Notes under the pieces: model-generated
Seen by the model: only the letters and a program-made list of their open reading frames with translations
What the model was told of the DNA's origin: nothing
The model's database searches: none
Made by a program: the position numbers and the translations under genes
Origin: Paramacrobiotus metropolitanus
Lineage: Eukaryota > Tardigrada > Eutardigrada > Parachela > Macrobiotidae
Direction of reading: 5' to 3'
DNA: 64,000 nucleotides
NCBI RefSeq assembly: GCF_019649055.1
Contig: NW_026570240.1
Coordinates: forward strand, 62,001 to 126,000
Shown: one piece after another, positions 38,581-50,100 of the stretch
Position numbering within the stretch: position 1 is the first letter of the stretch
How the letters are laid out: each line of letters begins with the position of its first letter

Positions 38581-38641
38581 TACGGCATAGGCTATGCCGT
38601 AAAAAATCAAAAGCTATGCGGCATAGCTTTTGATTTTTTAC
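38581..38641. repeat. Two adjacent near-perfect palindromes sharing a core
   Basis: The first palindrome, 38581-38601, has 10-bp arms TACGGCATAG and CTATGCCGTA around a single G. The second, 38599-38641, has 21-bp arms around G38620; the inner 19 bp of the left arm is AAAAAATCAAAAGCTATGC. Both share the GCATAG/CTATGC core, and they overlap by three bases. They lie in the intergenic space between the peroxidase 3' end and USP39. This could be a tiny fold-back element, a transcript hairpin or a replication-slippage product. Confidence 0.8.
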
Positions 38642-39048
38642 AAAACCAAGAAAAATTAACGTACTACCCTAGTAATTATTTTAACAGTCACGCAAATCTT
38701 ACAAATTGATACTCCTGAGAGTTGAGCCTCTTGCTTGTGAAATATTTGTTTCCTACCGGAAAAGACAAGTTGTTTGTTTAGTCTCGCTGCCTTGTAGAAA
38801 GAATGGAGTTCGCGAATGGAGATCGCGACAACAGTAGTAAGTACCAATGGGAGATCTTTGGATCTTTTAGTGTGGCTCGACAGTCGACAGGCTCGCTCAT
38901 CAGTTTCATGTGTTTGTAACGGTATCGAAAGTAGCAACATTAGAAAGTAGATAATCTTTTGCATAGCCTTCGGCGAAGAGTTGCAAAGGGATACGGCAGT
39001 AATGTTCGGGGTTTTTTAACTTTAGAGAGCGGCGCGAAACGCGAAGAC

Positions 39049-41678
39049 ATGGACGATGTTGAGAGAGGTTTTTCTGATCGTCCAGAAAAAAAGCCTCGCA
39101 GTTCCGAGCATCCATTGTCAAGAAATTGCCCTTATTTAGATACAATTAACAGGTAATATACTAACAATGTGTCTGCCTTTTAAGTAGTAGTTTTGTAATA
39201 CATACTCTTCTAACTGCAAATGTTACATATTATGTGAAAATTAGTATTTGGATAGCTGGTAGCACTGGTGTTTATTGTGGGCCCGTTTCAGAGCGGTTTT
39301 GGATTTTGACTTTGAGAAGCTATGCTCCGTTTCTCTATCGCACTTGAATGTGTACGCTTGCCTGGTGTGCGGCAAATACTTCCAGGGCCGCGGCAACAGC
39401 ACGCACGCGTACACCCACAGTGTGGAGCAGGGACATCATGTGTTCCTGAATTTGTCCAGTTTAAGGTTTTATTGCCTGCCGGATGGATACGAGATCCTGA
39501 CTTTGACACTGGAGGATATTACGGTATGTGTGTCTAATTTCCGCCCGTTGTTATTTGCTGCTTTTATCACTTGATAGTGTGGATTGTCATTCTCGTTTCG
39601 CTGAACCCAGAGTTTTGTCCGCAAGTTTGTTTCTCATTCGGATTACATGAATGATAACTATTAAGCCGTCGAAATTGGCGAGTGCGGTCTGCGCCGTCCA
39701 CCGCATTTAGTTTTTCGTCTACCTAAATCGCTTAGGTTGCTTTTCGTTCGTCGGGGATGGTTTGGAACTTTTCCTGATTATGATGCAGGGTGTTGTTGGT
39801 TGCAGTTTAATCTCAAGCCACATTTTTCCGATAAAGAAATCAAAGAAATGGATACGGACAGCCGGATGGCAATTGCTTACGATGGGTCGTCCTATCTGCC
39901 TGGTGTTATTGGGTTGAATAACATCAAGGCCAACGATTACTGCAACGTCGTTTTTCAGGTTCGTTTCAAAAAAAAACTATTCGTATTAAGAGTTTGCGAA
40001 TTTTTTTCACGAAGAAATCGCTTCTTTGCACAATCGGTTCCCTAAAATAACGCGGAAATGTATGCAAAAGCATCCAGTTTTTTAATACTTTAAGGCCCTA
40101 GCGGACTGACACGTCACGGTACTCGTTGAAGAGGTTCATCGTTTTCTGTAATAAATATGTTAAATTTTCAGGCGCTTTCGCATGTTCGCCCAATACGGAA
40201 TTACTTTCTCAAAGAATCCAACTACGCTGCGATTAAGAGGCCACCAGGCGATAACATGATCGTGCTTGTTCAGCGCTTTGGGGAACTTTTGCGAAAACTG
40301 TGGAACAGGCGGAAATTTAAGGCTCACGTGAGTCCTCACGAGATGTTGCAAGCTGTTGTCTTGTGTAGTAAAAAGAAGTTCCAGTTTACAGTTCAAGGTA
40401 TTGTTGTGAAACGCGAAGCTGCTTTCTGGTACTTACTGTCTCATCTGAAAATTTTATCTCTGTCACAGGGGATTCCGTGGCATTCTTGTCGTGGTTTCTT
40501 AACGCAGTGCATCAGGGATTAAATGGCACTTCAAAGCCAGGTAGCAGCGTCATCTTCAAAACGTTTCAAGGCATGATGAACGTTTATTCCAAAAAGTTGC
40601 CGCCCTTAGAAATGGTAAGTAGTGGTGGTAGTGGGCAAGTTGTTAATTTGTAATCTGACTAGTGAAATTATTTTAGAATTACCATTATCAGGCCTTTTAT
40701 TGTCAGTTGATTGGATTGTTCCCAATTTTGATATTGTGCTGCACTCCAATTTTAGACTGCGGAAGAGAAATCAGCGGCATCGTTGCTCCCCGAATATCAA
40801 GAAACTGTACAACAAACTCCATACTTGATGCTAACATGCGATCTCCCTCCAGTGCCGCTTTTCCCGGACGAAAAAAGCGAAAGTATCATTCCTCAGGTAT
40901 CAGCTATAGTTCGATTTGGTTTTATTGTATTTTAAAAACCAGATGTTTCGCAGATTCCACTTTACACTCTTATGCAGAAGTTCAACGGGGTGCAAGAGAA
41001 GGAACAAAAAACTTATAAAGATTCGACGGTGAAACGTTTTGAAATTACGAAACTGCCGCCATATTTAATTGTCAGCATAAGGGTAAGTCAAATTTTGCTT
41101 TTGCAGTGACTAATTCATTCAGTACCGTATAAGCGACATATTTTCAGCGTTTCAACAATAACACATTCTTCATCGAGAAAAACACAACAATTGTGAACTT
41201 TCCGATAAGGTACACCAAAACAGTGTTTGCTGTGAAAACAGATTTTTTGCATCTATTTTATGGTGTTGTTATTTCTGTTTTCCTTTCAGAAATTTTGATT
41301 TTGGAGATCTTTTGACGGCAGAAGCGAAAAAAGCTCATAAATGTACCGTTTATGACTTGATAGCGAATATCGTTCACGATGGCGAAGCCAGTGCCGGAGG
41401 TAAAGGCACGTACCGCGTATTCCTTCTCCACAAAGGAACTTCCAAGTGGTTCGAAATGCAAGATCTCCATGTAACTGAAGTCTTACCGCAAATGATTACT
41501 CTGTCAGAATCGTACATTCAGGTATGTACTTGAATATTTTTGAATCTCTGATTTTCATTTCTCCGGTTGTGCCACTTGGTGACAACACAGTTCAGTAGTA
41601 ATGATTCGTTTCGTCACTTCGAATGCTGCTTTGCAGGTTTGGGAGCGACAGGATCAAGCTTCATTGTCGAGGGCTTAA
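39049..41678 (+). CDS. USP39: Ubiquitin-specific peptidase 39 homologue (U4/U6.U5 tri-snRNP protein SAD1)
   Basis: USP39/Sad1 is a catalytically dead ubiquitin-protease homologue needed for tri-snRNP function in pre-mRNA splicing. Exons: 39049-39152, 39292-39523, 39806-39958, 40172-40397, 40469-40614, 40756-40896, 40955-41083, 41148-41209, 41290-41521, 41637-41678; total 1467 nt, 488 aa (human 565). A short acidic/basic N-terminus leads into CPYLDTINR, then the zinc-finger UBP domain (NVYACLVCGKYFQGRG, HAYTHSVEQGHHVFLNL, FYCLPDGYEI). The USP domain follows: YLPGVIGLNNIKANDY, IKRPPGDNM, HVSPHEMLQAVVLCSKK, YDLIANIVHDG, KWFEMQDLHVTEVLPQMIT. At the catalytic-Cys position the motif reads NNIKANDYC, with Asp where active proteases have Cys, as in human USP39. 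I chose the ATG at 39049; an in-frame ATG at 38959 would add 30 residues but spans an acceptor-like tttag. Confidence 0.95.
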
Positions 41679-42069
41679 GTCTGCAAATTATGCGTTAACG
41701 TGGGAATCGTTGGACAGGTCATTGTTCTCTGTATTTGCTTTTTTGATCGGTGATTCTGTGTTTTTATCTGAAATGTTAATCGTTGCAACAGTTCTCAATC
41801 TGCAAATCGAGGTTTCTCTTTATTACTTCATCAGATTTGGTAAAACTATGAGAAAGGAAAGAAACTGAGTGATGATGTGCGCCCCTTCAAGAGGCCTGTA
41901 TATCTCACGGTAAATTACTGCTTAACAGAAACCTTTCACATGGAACGGAGAAACAATACCGAATTAAAGTTAGCGACAACGATTCAAACATCTCTCACGT
42001 TAGCGAAAGTAATCAACGTTTTGTACCATCCTGTATGCGGGAGAACGGTGTAACTAAATATTCAAATCT
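41679..42069. other. Convergent 3' region of USP39 and the ubinuclein-like gene
   Basis: About 390 bp between the stop codons of two convergent genes. No coding sequence or clear element is seen; it should hold both 3' UTRs. Confidence 0.4.
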
Positions 42070-43065
42070 TTAAACTTCGATACTGTGTTCGGTATCAAGG
42101 CATTCGTCCGCGACCACAGCGTCCGTTCCTGTTACTTCAGATCTGTTTGGCCGCTTCCGGACGGGTGCCTTTAGGGTCCGCATTGCTTTTTTACATTCAG
42201 CGGCAGTTTTTTTCGTGTAAAGACCGGTTTCAAGCTCATCGGGGCTAATCGGCCGAATGTATAATTTGCCACTACCGATGTAATAGCCGCCCAACTGCGT
42301 GGTCCACCCAGGCGGAATCATGGCTTCCGGCACGCTGTCAGTGTTGTCCACGAATGAATCTTGGGAATCGTACCCGGTGCCAATTTCGTCGATAACACGT
42401 GGATGAATATTTTCGTGTTGCTACAATCACATAATTCGCGCTAACTATTTCTTCCTCAATACGCGTTTAGAAAACCATCTCGCAGAAGCCATTTCGATAA
42501 CTGAGGAACGTTAAAACTTGGCGACCTAGGTCCACTTACCACACTGTCCTCTCCATCGTCAGTCATCTTCGATCCACCGAAATCATAAACTGGGCAATAA
42601 TTGTCAAGCGGCTGAAGCGGATTGAAATATTTGGCTTCGAATTCTATTTCTTTGATATCCTTAGTCTTCTGAAAGCCATTACTGGTGACTGCCTTCTTTC
42701 GCTTGACCGTAGACAAATCCGTCTGCAATAAAATTCATCAAGATCTCCAAACTTTAATTTCGTTCGTTTATTTCTTCACACTGAACCGACTTCCTCGTTC
42801 GTGAATTTTAACATTTGAAAGCTCGTGCGCAGTGCACGTGTCACCATAAGATAAGGGCATTCTAATTTATATGGAAGTATTACAATTTTACCACTTCCTG
42901 GAGCAGGGTTCGTTTCTTCTGAGCGGTAGCGCCGAAGGGAGGTGTCCGGGAAGTCTGTGCTGGTGCAGCCATCGCGCTTGACAAGCTAGAGGAAGTGTTT
43001 GTGGTTTTCAGTAGCTGCACACGACGCGGAGCCGTGGAAGCGCTGCTTGCGACAGTGCTGGTCAT
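42070..43065 (-). CDS. Short ubinuclein-like protein with Hpc2-related domain
   Basis: Ubinuclein/Yemanuclein/Hpc2 is a subunit of the HIRA complex that deposits histone H3.3; its Hpc2-related domain (HRD) contacts the H3.3 histone. Minus-strand exons 43065-42892, 42722-42540 and 42420-42070 are all in phase 0 and total 236 codons (235 aa). The N-terminal 58 residues are Ser/Thr/Ala-rich. The second exon is basic then acidic (TVKRKKAVTSNGF, EIEFEAKYF). The third contains a segment that aligns with the HRD: VIDEIGTGYDSQDSFVDNT, then PEAMIPPGWTTQLGGYYI and GSGKLYIRP, comparable to the family pattern GYDxxDxFIDNxE...P...T..GGFYINxGxLxFR. A basic C-terminus (APVRKRPNRSE) follows. Human ubinuclein-1 exceeds 1100 residues, so this protein keeps little more than the HRD. 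If exon 2 read on past 42540 it would end after 27 codons (...DGFLNAY). Confidence 0.72.
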
Positions 43066-43994
43066 CGTAGCGTTTCAAACTTCTCCGGATCTGATTGAAA
43101 TAAAGAAAATTATCAAAGGCTACACTAGTACTGAAATGAGAAATTCTTTTTCACGAATTTTGTTCTGATTGCTTCGTCGACCGTGATGGCCGTCGCTGTC
43201 GAGTGTCGAATGCCGATTACCACAACAAAATCTGTCAAGGCCAAGGAATGAGTCGAATGACGTTATTCACCAACTCCAGATTTCGAGTAGAAGCTTTAAC
43301 CTTTTAACCTTCTCGAGTAATTACGGCAGTGATGTACAAAGTAGTATCCAGATGATTGGAAGGCTAACGCATAAGTAAAAACCAATTCTAAATTCAATAA
43401 TTTTCGGGGTATACTGAGTACAACACGAATTCCTGCGATCAGCCTCGGTGATTGTGACTCTTTTTCTTACGTAATTGACCACTGGCCTGCCCACCACACT
43501 ATTTGTAACTTTGTACACAGCCGTTTCCTCGGCTGCCACGCAGATGAAATTTAATAAATTGTCCGTAAATCGAAGTGGTTGGGAAATGTACAGATCGAGT
43601 GCAGTTTTACCATTTAATTTCGTTGTTCTGCATAGCAAATGACTTATTTAAATTAAGAACTGCCATAAAAATAAAATATTATACATAATTGTTTTTATTT
43701 GGGTGACGGAAATGCAGCCGGTGCCTTAAATTCTGCTTTCAAACGCTACTTCCTGCTGTGACTTAGACTTTCCTGCTGTTATCTTGTAATGTTATGGCTC
43801 CGCCTCCGTAACTCTGATTGGACCATAGCGCTGGTGAATCATCAGATACGTAAACATAAACAAACACGGTCTACCACAAACCAGATTATACGGACTGATC
43901 ACTGATGTAAGGTGAGACCAAAAACGAAAACGGGGTTTTCTTGGTTTTGTAACTTTTGTTCTTTCATTATATTTTGCCGTTAGCGAAGTCTACT
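43066..43994. other. Divergent promoter region between ubinuclein-like gene and UBALD
   Basis: About 930 bp between two head-to-head genes. A 105-codon minus-strand frame (43321-43638) has a hydrophobic C-terminal stretch but no recognised similarity and no clear gene structure; I left it unannotated. Nothing else stands out. Confidence 0.35.
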
Positions 43995-44516
43995 ATGGAC
44001 CCTTTGAAGCAGAGCATTATGGTTAATCAGTTCATGATGGTGACTGGAGCGAATGAAAGTGAAGCCCAAAAGAGTTTGAAAACTTGTAACTGGCAATTAG
44101 AGGTGAGCCATATTTCCTTTCGAGTTTTGCCTCCACCACATTGTATCCCTTCGCTGATTCTTTCTGCTTTGTACGTGTTTCTAGAGCGCTCTCAGCATGT
44201 TTTTTCAAGGCCAAATGTTACCAGCCTCGAACATTCGTCCGCAGATGGACCCGGTGAGTGGCACAATCACATAAATGATCACGAGATCTGCAAATCCATA
44301 CGATTTACTGGTTCTCTCTTTGCACAGATGTTCGCTCCAGCCAATACTCCGGCAACCCCGCCGAATTTTTCCGATGCCTTGTTGTCTTTTGCTAAGATGA
44401 GTACTACATCGGGAACCCCTAACACAAATCAGAATATGCACCAGTCACGGGAGTCTTCCAATCCGACCAATTCTCCTTTCTTTTCGTCTAAACCGAACTT
44501 TGACAGCGGTCGATAG
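43995..44516 (+). CDS. UBALD: UBA-like domain-containing protein (UBALD/FAM100 family)
   Basis: Small conserved animal proteins of unknown biochemical role with one N-terminal UBA-like fold. Exons 43995-44102, 44185-44253 and 44328-44516 give 121 aa with phase-0 junctions. Residues 1-36 (MDPLKQSIMVNQFMMVTG, ESEAQKSLKTCNWQLE) form most of the UBA-like domain, which exon 2 completes with SALSMFFQG. Exon 3 starts at a motif very typical of the family, APANTPATPPNFSDALLSF, followed by a Ser/Asn/Thr-rich tail. The chosen ATG begins the conserved block. Vertebrates have two paralogues, UBALD1 and UBALD2; this gene cannot be assigned to either. Confidence 0.88.
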   Translation: MDPLKQSIMVNQFMMVTGANESEAQKSLKTCNWQLEVSHISFRVLPPPHCIPSLILSALYVFLERSQHVFSRPNVTSLEHSSADGPGEWHNHINDHEICKSIRFTGSLFAQMFAPANTPATPPNFSDALLSFAKMSTTSGTPNTNQNMHQSRESSNPTNSPFFSSKPNFDSGR

Positions 44517-46156
44517 CAGGATTTACACAGCGACGTATCAAACAAGTGCTCTGTTGGTTGCATGACAAACTAACCAGCCTCTTCCGTGAAATTGAGATGT
44601 GTGTAACCAAAGAGTCGCACCAAAGTGCCCAAAACCCATTCTGCAAAATGTAATGGATGCGCGTCCTAATTGCAATTCATTTTCGATTCTGTGGCCCACC
44701 TTTGGAAGTCAGCCAAATTCACTCTGTTTTCTGTTGTTGTTATTGTTTTCCAGTATTACCTCTTCTGCTGGTTTCTCATGAAACAATCAGACGCCATCCC
44801 CTTCAGCAATCCTGATGATTATGATCTTATCCGGATGTACCGACAACAATCTTTTTTCAGTTAACCATAGCGCATGCTCGCACTGCGTCAGAGAATGTTA
44901 ATGTTTGCTTATTCGGTTTGTAGTGATTTTATTTGTTACAGGTCTTTGCAAGCTCGCGAACTTATCCCCTTTATGGTGTCTGCCTTGGTCGAATAGTTTT
45001 TCTCGGGATAGAATTGGTTTCTGGGTTTGTTTCCTGTTCGCGCTAAGAGTGCGAAAATCAGGCAATAAATTTAAATTCATATGCTGATCGATTGCGTTGA
45101 TGTAAAGCGATGTTGTGATATTTTGGAAGTTTCGTATTTCACCGTGAATTTTCAACTGACTAAATACAAAATATTACAAATCTTGCAGACTGACAGTATT
45201 CAATTGTCGGACACTATTTTAATACCGATGGTGGTTAATTACACTGCAACACTTTTCAAAAATTACTTGATGATACGTTGTGTATTTTTACGGCAGTCTA
45301 CTTTTAAGGCAGCGTACTGTGAAACCCATATGCAGTGAGCGTTGTTCCATTCCCAAAACTGGGCCTCACGGGACCGATGCAGTTAAAGCTAACAATAAGA
45401 CGTATATGTGTCTATGTAACTGGCTTTTAATGCTGGTCACAGAATCTGTGAGGGACATGCAGTCCCTGACAGACCCACGGGTCATCAGTCGGAAGTACAC
45501 ACCGAGTTAACTTATTTGCACTATCAGTATAGAAGTACTCTGTGCTTGTAGATCTTATCAACAAACTTTACAAATAAAGTTCACAATAAAACGGGCGTCT
45601 CAGGTTCGGCAAAAAAGGGAGGCAGACCCCAGCTTTGACAGGAGATGCAAATGGATCCCTGACACACTCTGTCTGCTTGATTTAAAACTGGGCATCTTCT
45701 CTTAAATTTTTCAAGGGAGTCAACAGTTTTTGAGAAAAGGGGCAGGCAACTCCCCAGGTTTGCCGGTTGCGTTTCTTTTTGACAGTGAGACGTCGAAACT
45801 AATCAGACCTGGCTTTTTAAAGTTATAGATTAATACACGTCGTACCATTGCCCCTTTAATTTAGAATAGTACAGATTGAATAGATCATAAATAAACAATT
45901 CAGTCTGTACTATTATAGATCGGCAATGGCAGTACATGTATTTTCCCCAGAACGTTCTGTTTACATAATTATATAATTACAGTACGTCATTTCAAAGTTG
46001 TGGGCACTTAGTAGATATAAATATATAAATAAGCCCTGTCGTTATTATAGCGACAGCCTAATTTACATAATGCATCTGCAACAGACTGGAATCTTTGCAC
46101 TGCATAGATTTATTGTCTATCTACAGAGTAAACAGAGTACATAACTTTGCTTTATT
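44517..46156. other. UBALD 3' flank and intergenic DNA
   Basis: No supported gene. Plus-strand AATAAA hexamers at 45573-45578 and 45585-45590 could end a long UBALD 3' UTR of about 1.1 kb, but nearer cryptic sites are possible. A 64-codon frame at 44670-44864 with a hydrophobic segment lies in this putative UTR and has no independent support. Confidence 0.35.
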
Positions 46157-47157
46157 TCATACGAGTAGCTCTGTAGAACAGCCGACAGTTCCTAAAACAG
46201 AAGCCGCGTTTCCACGCTGGATTTCCACACTAATACGTTGCCACAGGAAATCGGTAGCTCGCGGTTCCCCTGTTTGTTCTGTGATACGTCGGCCAACTTC
46301 ACTGATGAACTGACGGGTGCTAACGCCGCAACTTCCCGTAGTTTCGAAAGCCACAGGCTGGAAAAAATAACGATCGGTCAGCTCCGCGTAGTTGCTCCGC
46401 TTTCGATCTTCTGCATCTTCCGCTGCCGATCGTGCCGCTACAGATGACCCGGCAGTGTAAGACATGGCGAATGTGTCGCAAACCGTCACATCCCATATCA
46501 AGGGCTGGCCATTTTTCCAAGGAAACAGTGATAGTCCATCTGGCCGCTTTCCAGACGATCTACTTAAGCCAGGAGGCTCCAAGATTGCCGGCACCTTTGC
46601 TGATCCCAGGCCGCGTTGAATCACGCTATTCAAACTCGCATGTCGCCTGTACCTTCCCTGACTTTTTAAGCATGACAAGCCATGCAAGCCGCGAGCATCG
46701 ACTAATTCCCCACAACGACATTTATGCTCCTTGCAAATCTGTGCCCCCATACGTAAAGCAACAGCAATCCGTAGACTAGCGTCGTCTAACAGTGTACCAA
46801 GGCTAGCAACCGGCAATGCAAACAACCACGCACTGGCGTCCCTAGAAGAAACAGCCAACAGACGAGCAGAGGTAATAACGTCGGCGTTCTCTTTTAAGGC
46901 TTCCAGTTTAGCGGCAGTCAGCATGTCCGACCACAAACGTTGTCTGCACCGCTCTTCCATCGCAGGAGCAGCTTTTCCCGTGCTTTCTTCCCAGCGTACC
47001 TCAACGTCTGACCGGTCGTCGGGGCAATCTTCGGGCACAATAGTGCGTACCAATTCGTCAGTGGAATACAGCGAGGATAGATAAGCCGGTATTGCAATTT
47101 CCTCTGCTTTAGGCAATCCCAAACCCCCAGACTTCACCGGTAAGGAGGCCTGTACAG
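46157..47157 (-). mobile_element. 5'-truncated retrotransposon fragment: C-terminal zinc knuckle and restriction-like endonuclease
   Basis: A single uninterrupted minus-strand frame (ATG at 47137, stop at 46157; 326 codons) resembles the C-terminal part of proteins widely annotated as reverse-transcriptase-like in invertebrates. It begins near the end of the RT/thumb region (ASLPVKSGGLGLPKAEEIAI, open to about 47157), then has DASAWLFALPVASLGTLLDD, a Cys/His knuckle (CKCRCGELVDARGLHGLSC), RRHASLNSVIQRGL, and a restriction-like endonuclease signature (GKRPDGLSLFPW, then PLIWDVTVCDT) of the PD...D type known from R2-like non-LTR elements. The RT catalytic domain is absent from the flank on either strand, so the copy is truncated and presumably cannot move by itself. 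No clear target-site duplication or poly(A) tail was found. The open frame is unusually intact for a dead copy. Confidence 0.75.
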
Positions 47158-50100
47158 AGTACTCGTATGATTTGTGGCTGTATAGTTTACAAACAGACTG
47201 AAACAGTGATTAGCAAGTACGAATACTGTACCGGTGAGCTTTAAATGTTGCATGCACAACTCTAAGATTAACTTAAAATTTACTTATCACTAAATTTATT
47301 GGCAATGAGTTAACTAAATTTGATAAGCAAAATTCCTACAGAAGTATCTATATAATTATAAGCACTGCGAAGTATATGTAGTACAATGTTATAATACCAC
47401 ATACAGAAAAGTACCATAATGTAAAGTTGTAAACTGGTATTTTAAGACACGGCACGCGTACATGTCTACGAATAGGGTGGCGTGTGCCGCTGCAATCTTA
47501 AACACCTGGTTCTGAACTTCAGCCATACCTGAACATCGTCTGCTTATTTATTAAAATATTTCATTGTGCATTAGAACGGTATCGTTGACTCACAACTACA
47601 CTACAGCAGTGTGGAAATATGATTCTGAAAGCAGTCCAGGTGAAATTTTCTTGCGTTGGGGTTGAATGAATGCCTGAACATAAATTATTAACGCATGACG
47701 ATCGATGGAAATCAACTTATGGTATAGTACTACTCACTAGTCAGCATTCGGCAGTTCGCGCTACAACAAATCGATGAAATCGCATCGGTCATCGTTTCAT
47801 TGCATCACTAAATTAGTAATTAGTCAATCAACAGTACATGCTTCAGCATCAATGCGCCGCATGCAAATGACATACCGTCATCCAGCAAATGATATTCTGA
47901 AAAGAATCACATCGAATTAAGCGTTCATTGCCCTAACGGAATAAATTAAATAGATTCGGCTGTTAATTGCTAACGCAAGAGTGTTAAAATATCCTTCGGG
48001 CGTAAAACTTTAAACGCATTGTTCCTGCCCTCGATCATCCGTCGATATCGCACGACATTATCTGATTCGTATTTTATCAATTAATACCGTATTTTTACCG
48101 TATTTACCGTATTTTATCAATTAGTACTGACCCCGGCGCTGTAGAAAACCACCATGAAATAAAGAACCCCATGAGGAACCGCTTTTGCGATACTCCATCC
48201 TTTAATTGAGATTTTTTCCCGAAATTAAGACTTCATCCACAACTTCTACGAAAGAACACCAACGCTAGGCCACTAACTGCAGTGTTTGGTAAATAGCAAA
48301 TACGGCGAATGTTGTGAATTGGTTGGATGACGCGCTGCTCGTAGATATTAACGCAGCATGTATTCACATCCACATTTTAAACTGTTTTTTTATATTGCTT
48401 AATCGTGTACTTCTTAATAGTGTGCTCCTTTTGTTAGCTTTAAGCTAGTATTTGTTGTTTATTTGTGCGTGCTCAACATGCAATCTGGCCATGGCTAGCG
48501 CACAGTGCAAAGAGTATTTTTTAATGTTCAGTTTTGGTCGGTCACTTGTGGTTACCGCGACAAAACTTGTGGCCGGTTGGTAGCGACAAAAAAGTACAGA
48601 TACTCGTACATACGAGTAAACTGCCGAAAACTTAATCCTTTTGACTTTTATAGAATATCGGAGTTGGAGGTTGGAAAACGAACGATTGCTTTGAAATAAA
48701 ATAATATTAAGGGCTCACCAGATTTTACAGGTCGCGCTAGTAAAATAGAACTGCGATATATTACTGACTTATATATTCGCTTGTCGGATTGGTAAACCCC
48801 CTTAGCTGGACGCGGCAATCTGCACTCTGGGTTAAAATTTTTACTGTAGTCAGAAAGTCGCACACGTGGCCATCCAGTGCCATGACTGGAGTGAAAATAA
48901 AAGAAGCCACACGTTCCAGCGGATATGATTGTCCAGTCGGCCTGGTGGCAGAGCTAGCCAGAAAATGGGACTAATCCATGCATGCAGCAGCACTTTCAGC
49001 GATTTCATCCATCTGGACACTGGTCAAGGGAGAAGGTTATGCCTCCATTATAAGTGCCGTGCTAGGCGAACGCTTTTAAATTTAATGCACGCTTTCTGCT
49101 AGCAAAGCACCAGAAATACCGATAAGCACAATATTCTTTTCGCTCTGCGTATTCTGCAAGCCAGCGATATCGGTCATGCGCCAGCCATTCCAAACCATAA
49201 TGCATGCAAAAGATACCGCCCCGTGAGATAATGCTCACGTTATTCACCAATCACCAAACGTAAGATTCATTATCAAACAAAAAAAACCCATGTTATTATA
49301 TATGAATGAATACGCATATTTATAAAAATACATAATTTATGTTAAACCTTATTTATTTATGCCGCCTGAACTTATGTTATCATTTTTATTCTATCAAAGC
49401 TTATCTGTTTATTAGCTGCGTTTAAACCGACCTTCTGTGCTTTGCCAATACAAAACGAATGCAATTTCCCAGTATAAATATAAGAACTTTACTTAATCAG
49501 TTTTTGCTAAATTGTGATTTGTTAGAATTAAGAAGCCACTGCTTGCTATACAGATACAATACAAGGATGCATCTGCATAGATACCTAGTTTTCTGCGATC
49601 GCTCGAAAAGCAAGTACGAGTAAGATATAGGTATTACCGAAAAGCACATTGACAGGTAAAATGAATACGGAAAACCGCACAAAATCTGGCTACGGCCCTA
49701 CGGGCATGTAAAAAAAACAAGCATGAGACTATGTAGTGAGAAGGAATTTCGGTTTTGGACGTTGCGTGTGGACGGATTTATTTTTCCAGCTTTTTCTTCT
49801 ATTGTAAAATGTAGTTATAAATTTTTTTGCTGCATTCCTAAATAGTGCTGAAACCCATTTCTTCTACCAGAAGCATTCATTAAAATGGACAACACTACAG
49901 AACCAGAAGCAAATGTGCATCTGTATTAAAAACGGGTGAACATATCCCGCGGTTCACCAGAAATGTTCAATGAAACTGAGGGAAAGAAAGGCAAAGAAAG
50001 AAAGTAATCAATTGTCAAAGGTGTGCGCGCGTGCGCATCTGTCGGTGCTGTTATGATTTCAGCAGTCGATACATATCTCCGGTTGCGATATCGCCAGTGG

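Noticed and set aside
43321-43638. 105-codon minus-strand frame with hydrophobic C-terminus
   Set aside because: A tail-anchored small protein was considered, but there is no similarity, no conserved start context and no intron structure; evidence too weak to annotate.
44670-44864. 64-codon plus-strand frame with a transmembrane-like segment
   Set aside because: Lies in the probable UBALD 3' UTR, T-rich sequence easily produces hydrophobic frames, and nothing else supports it.
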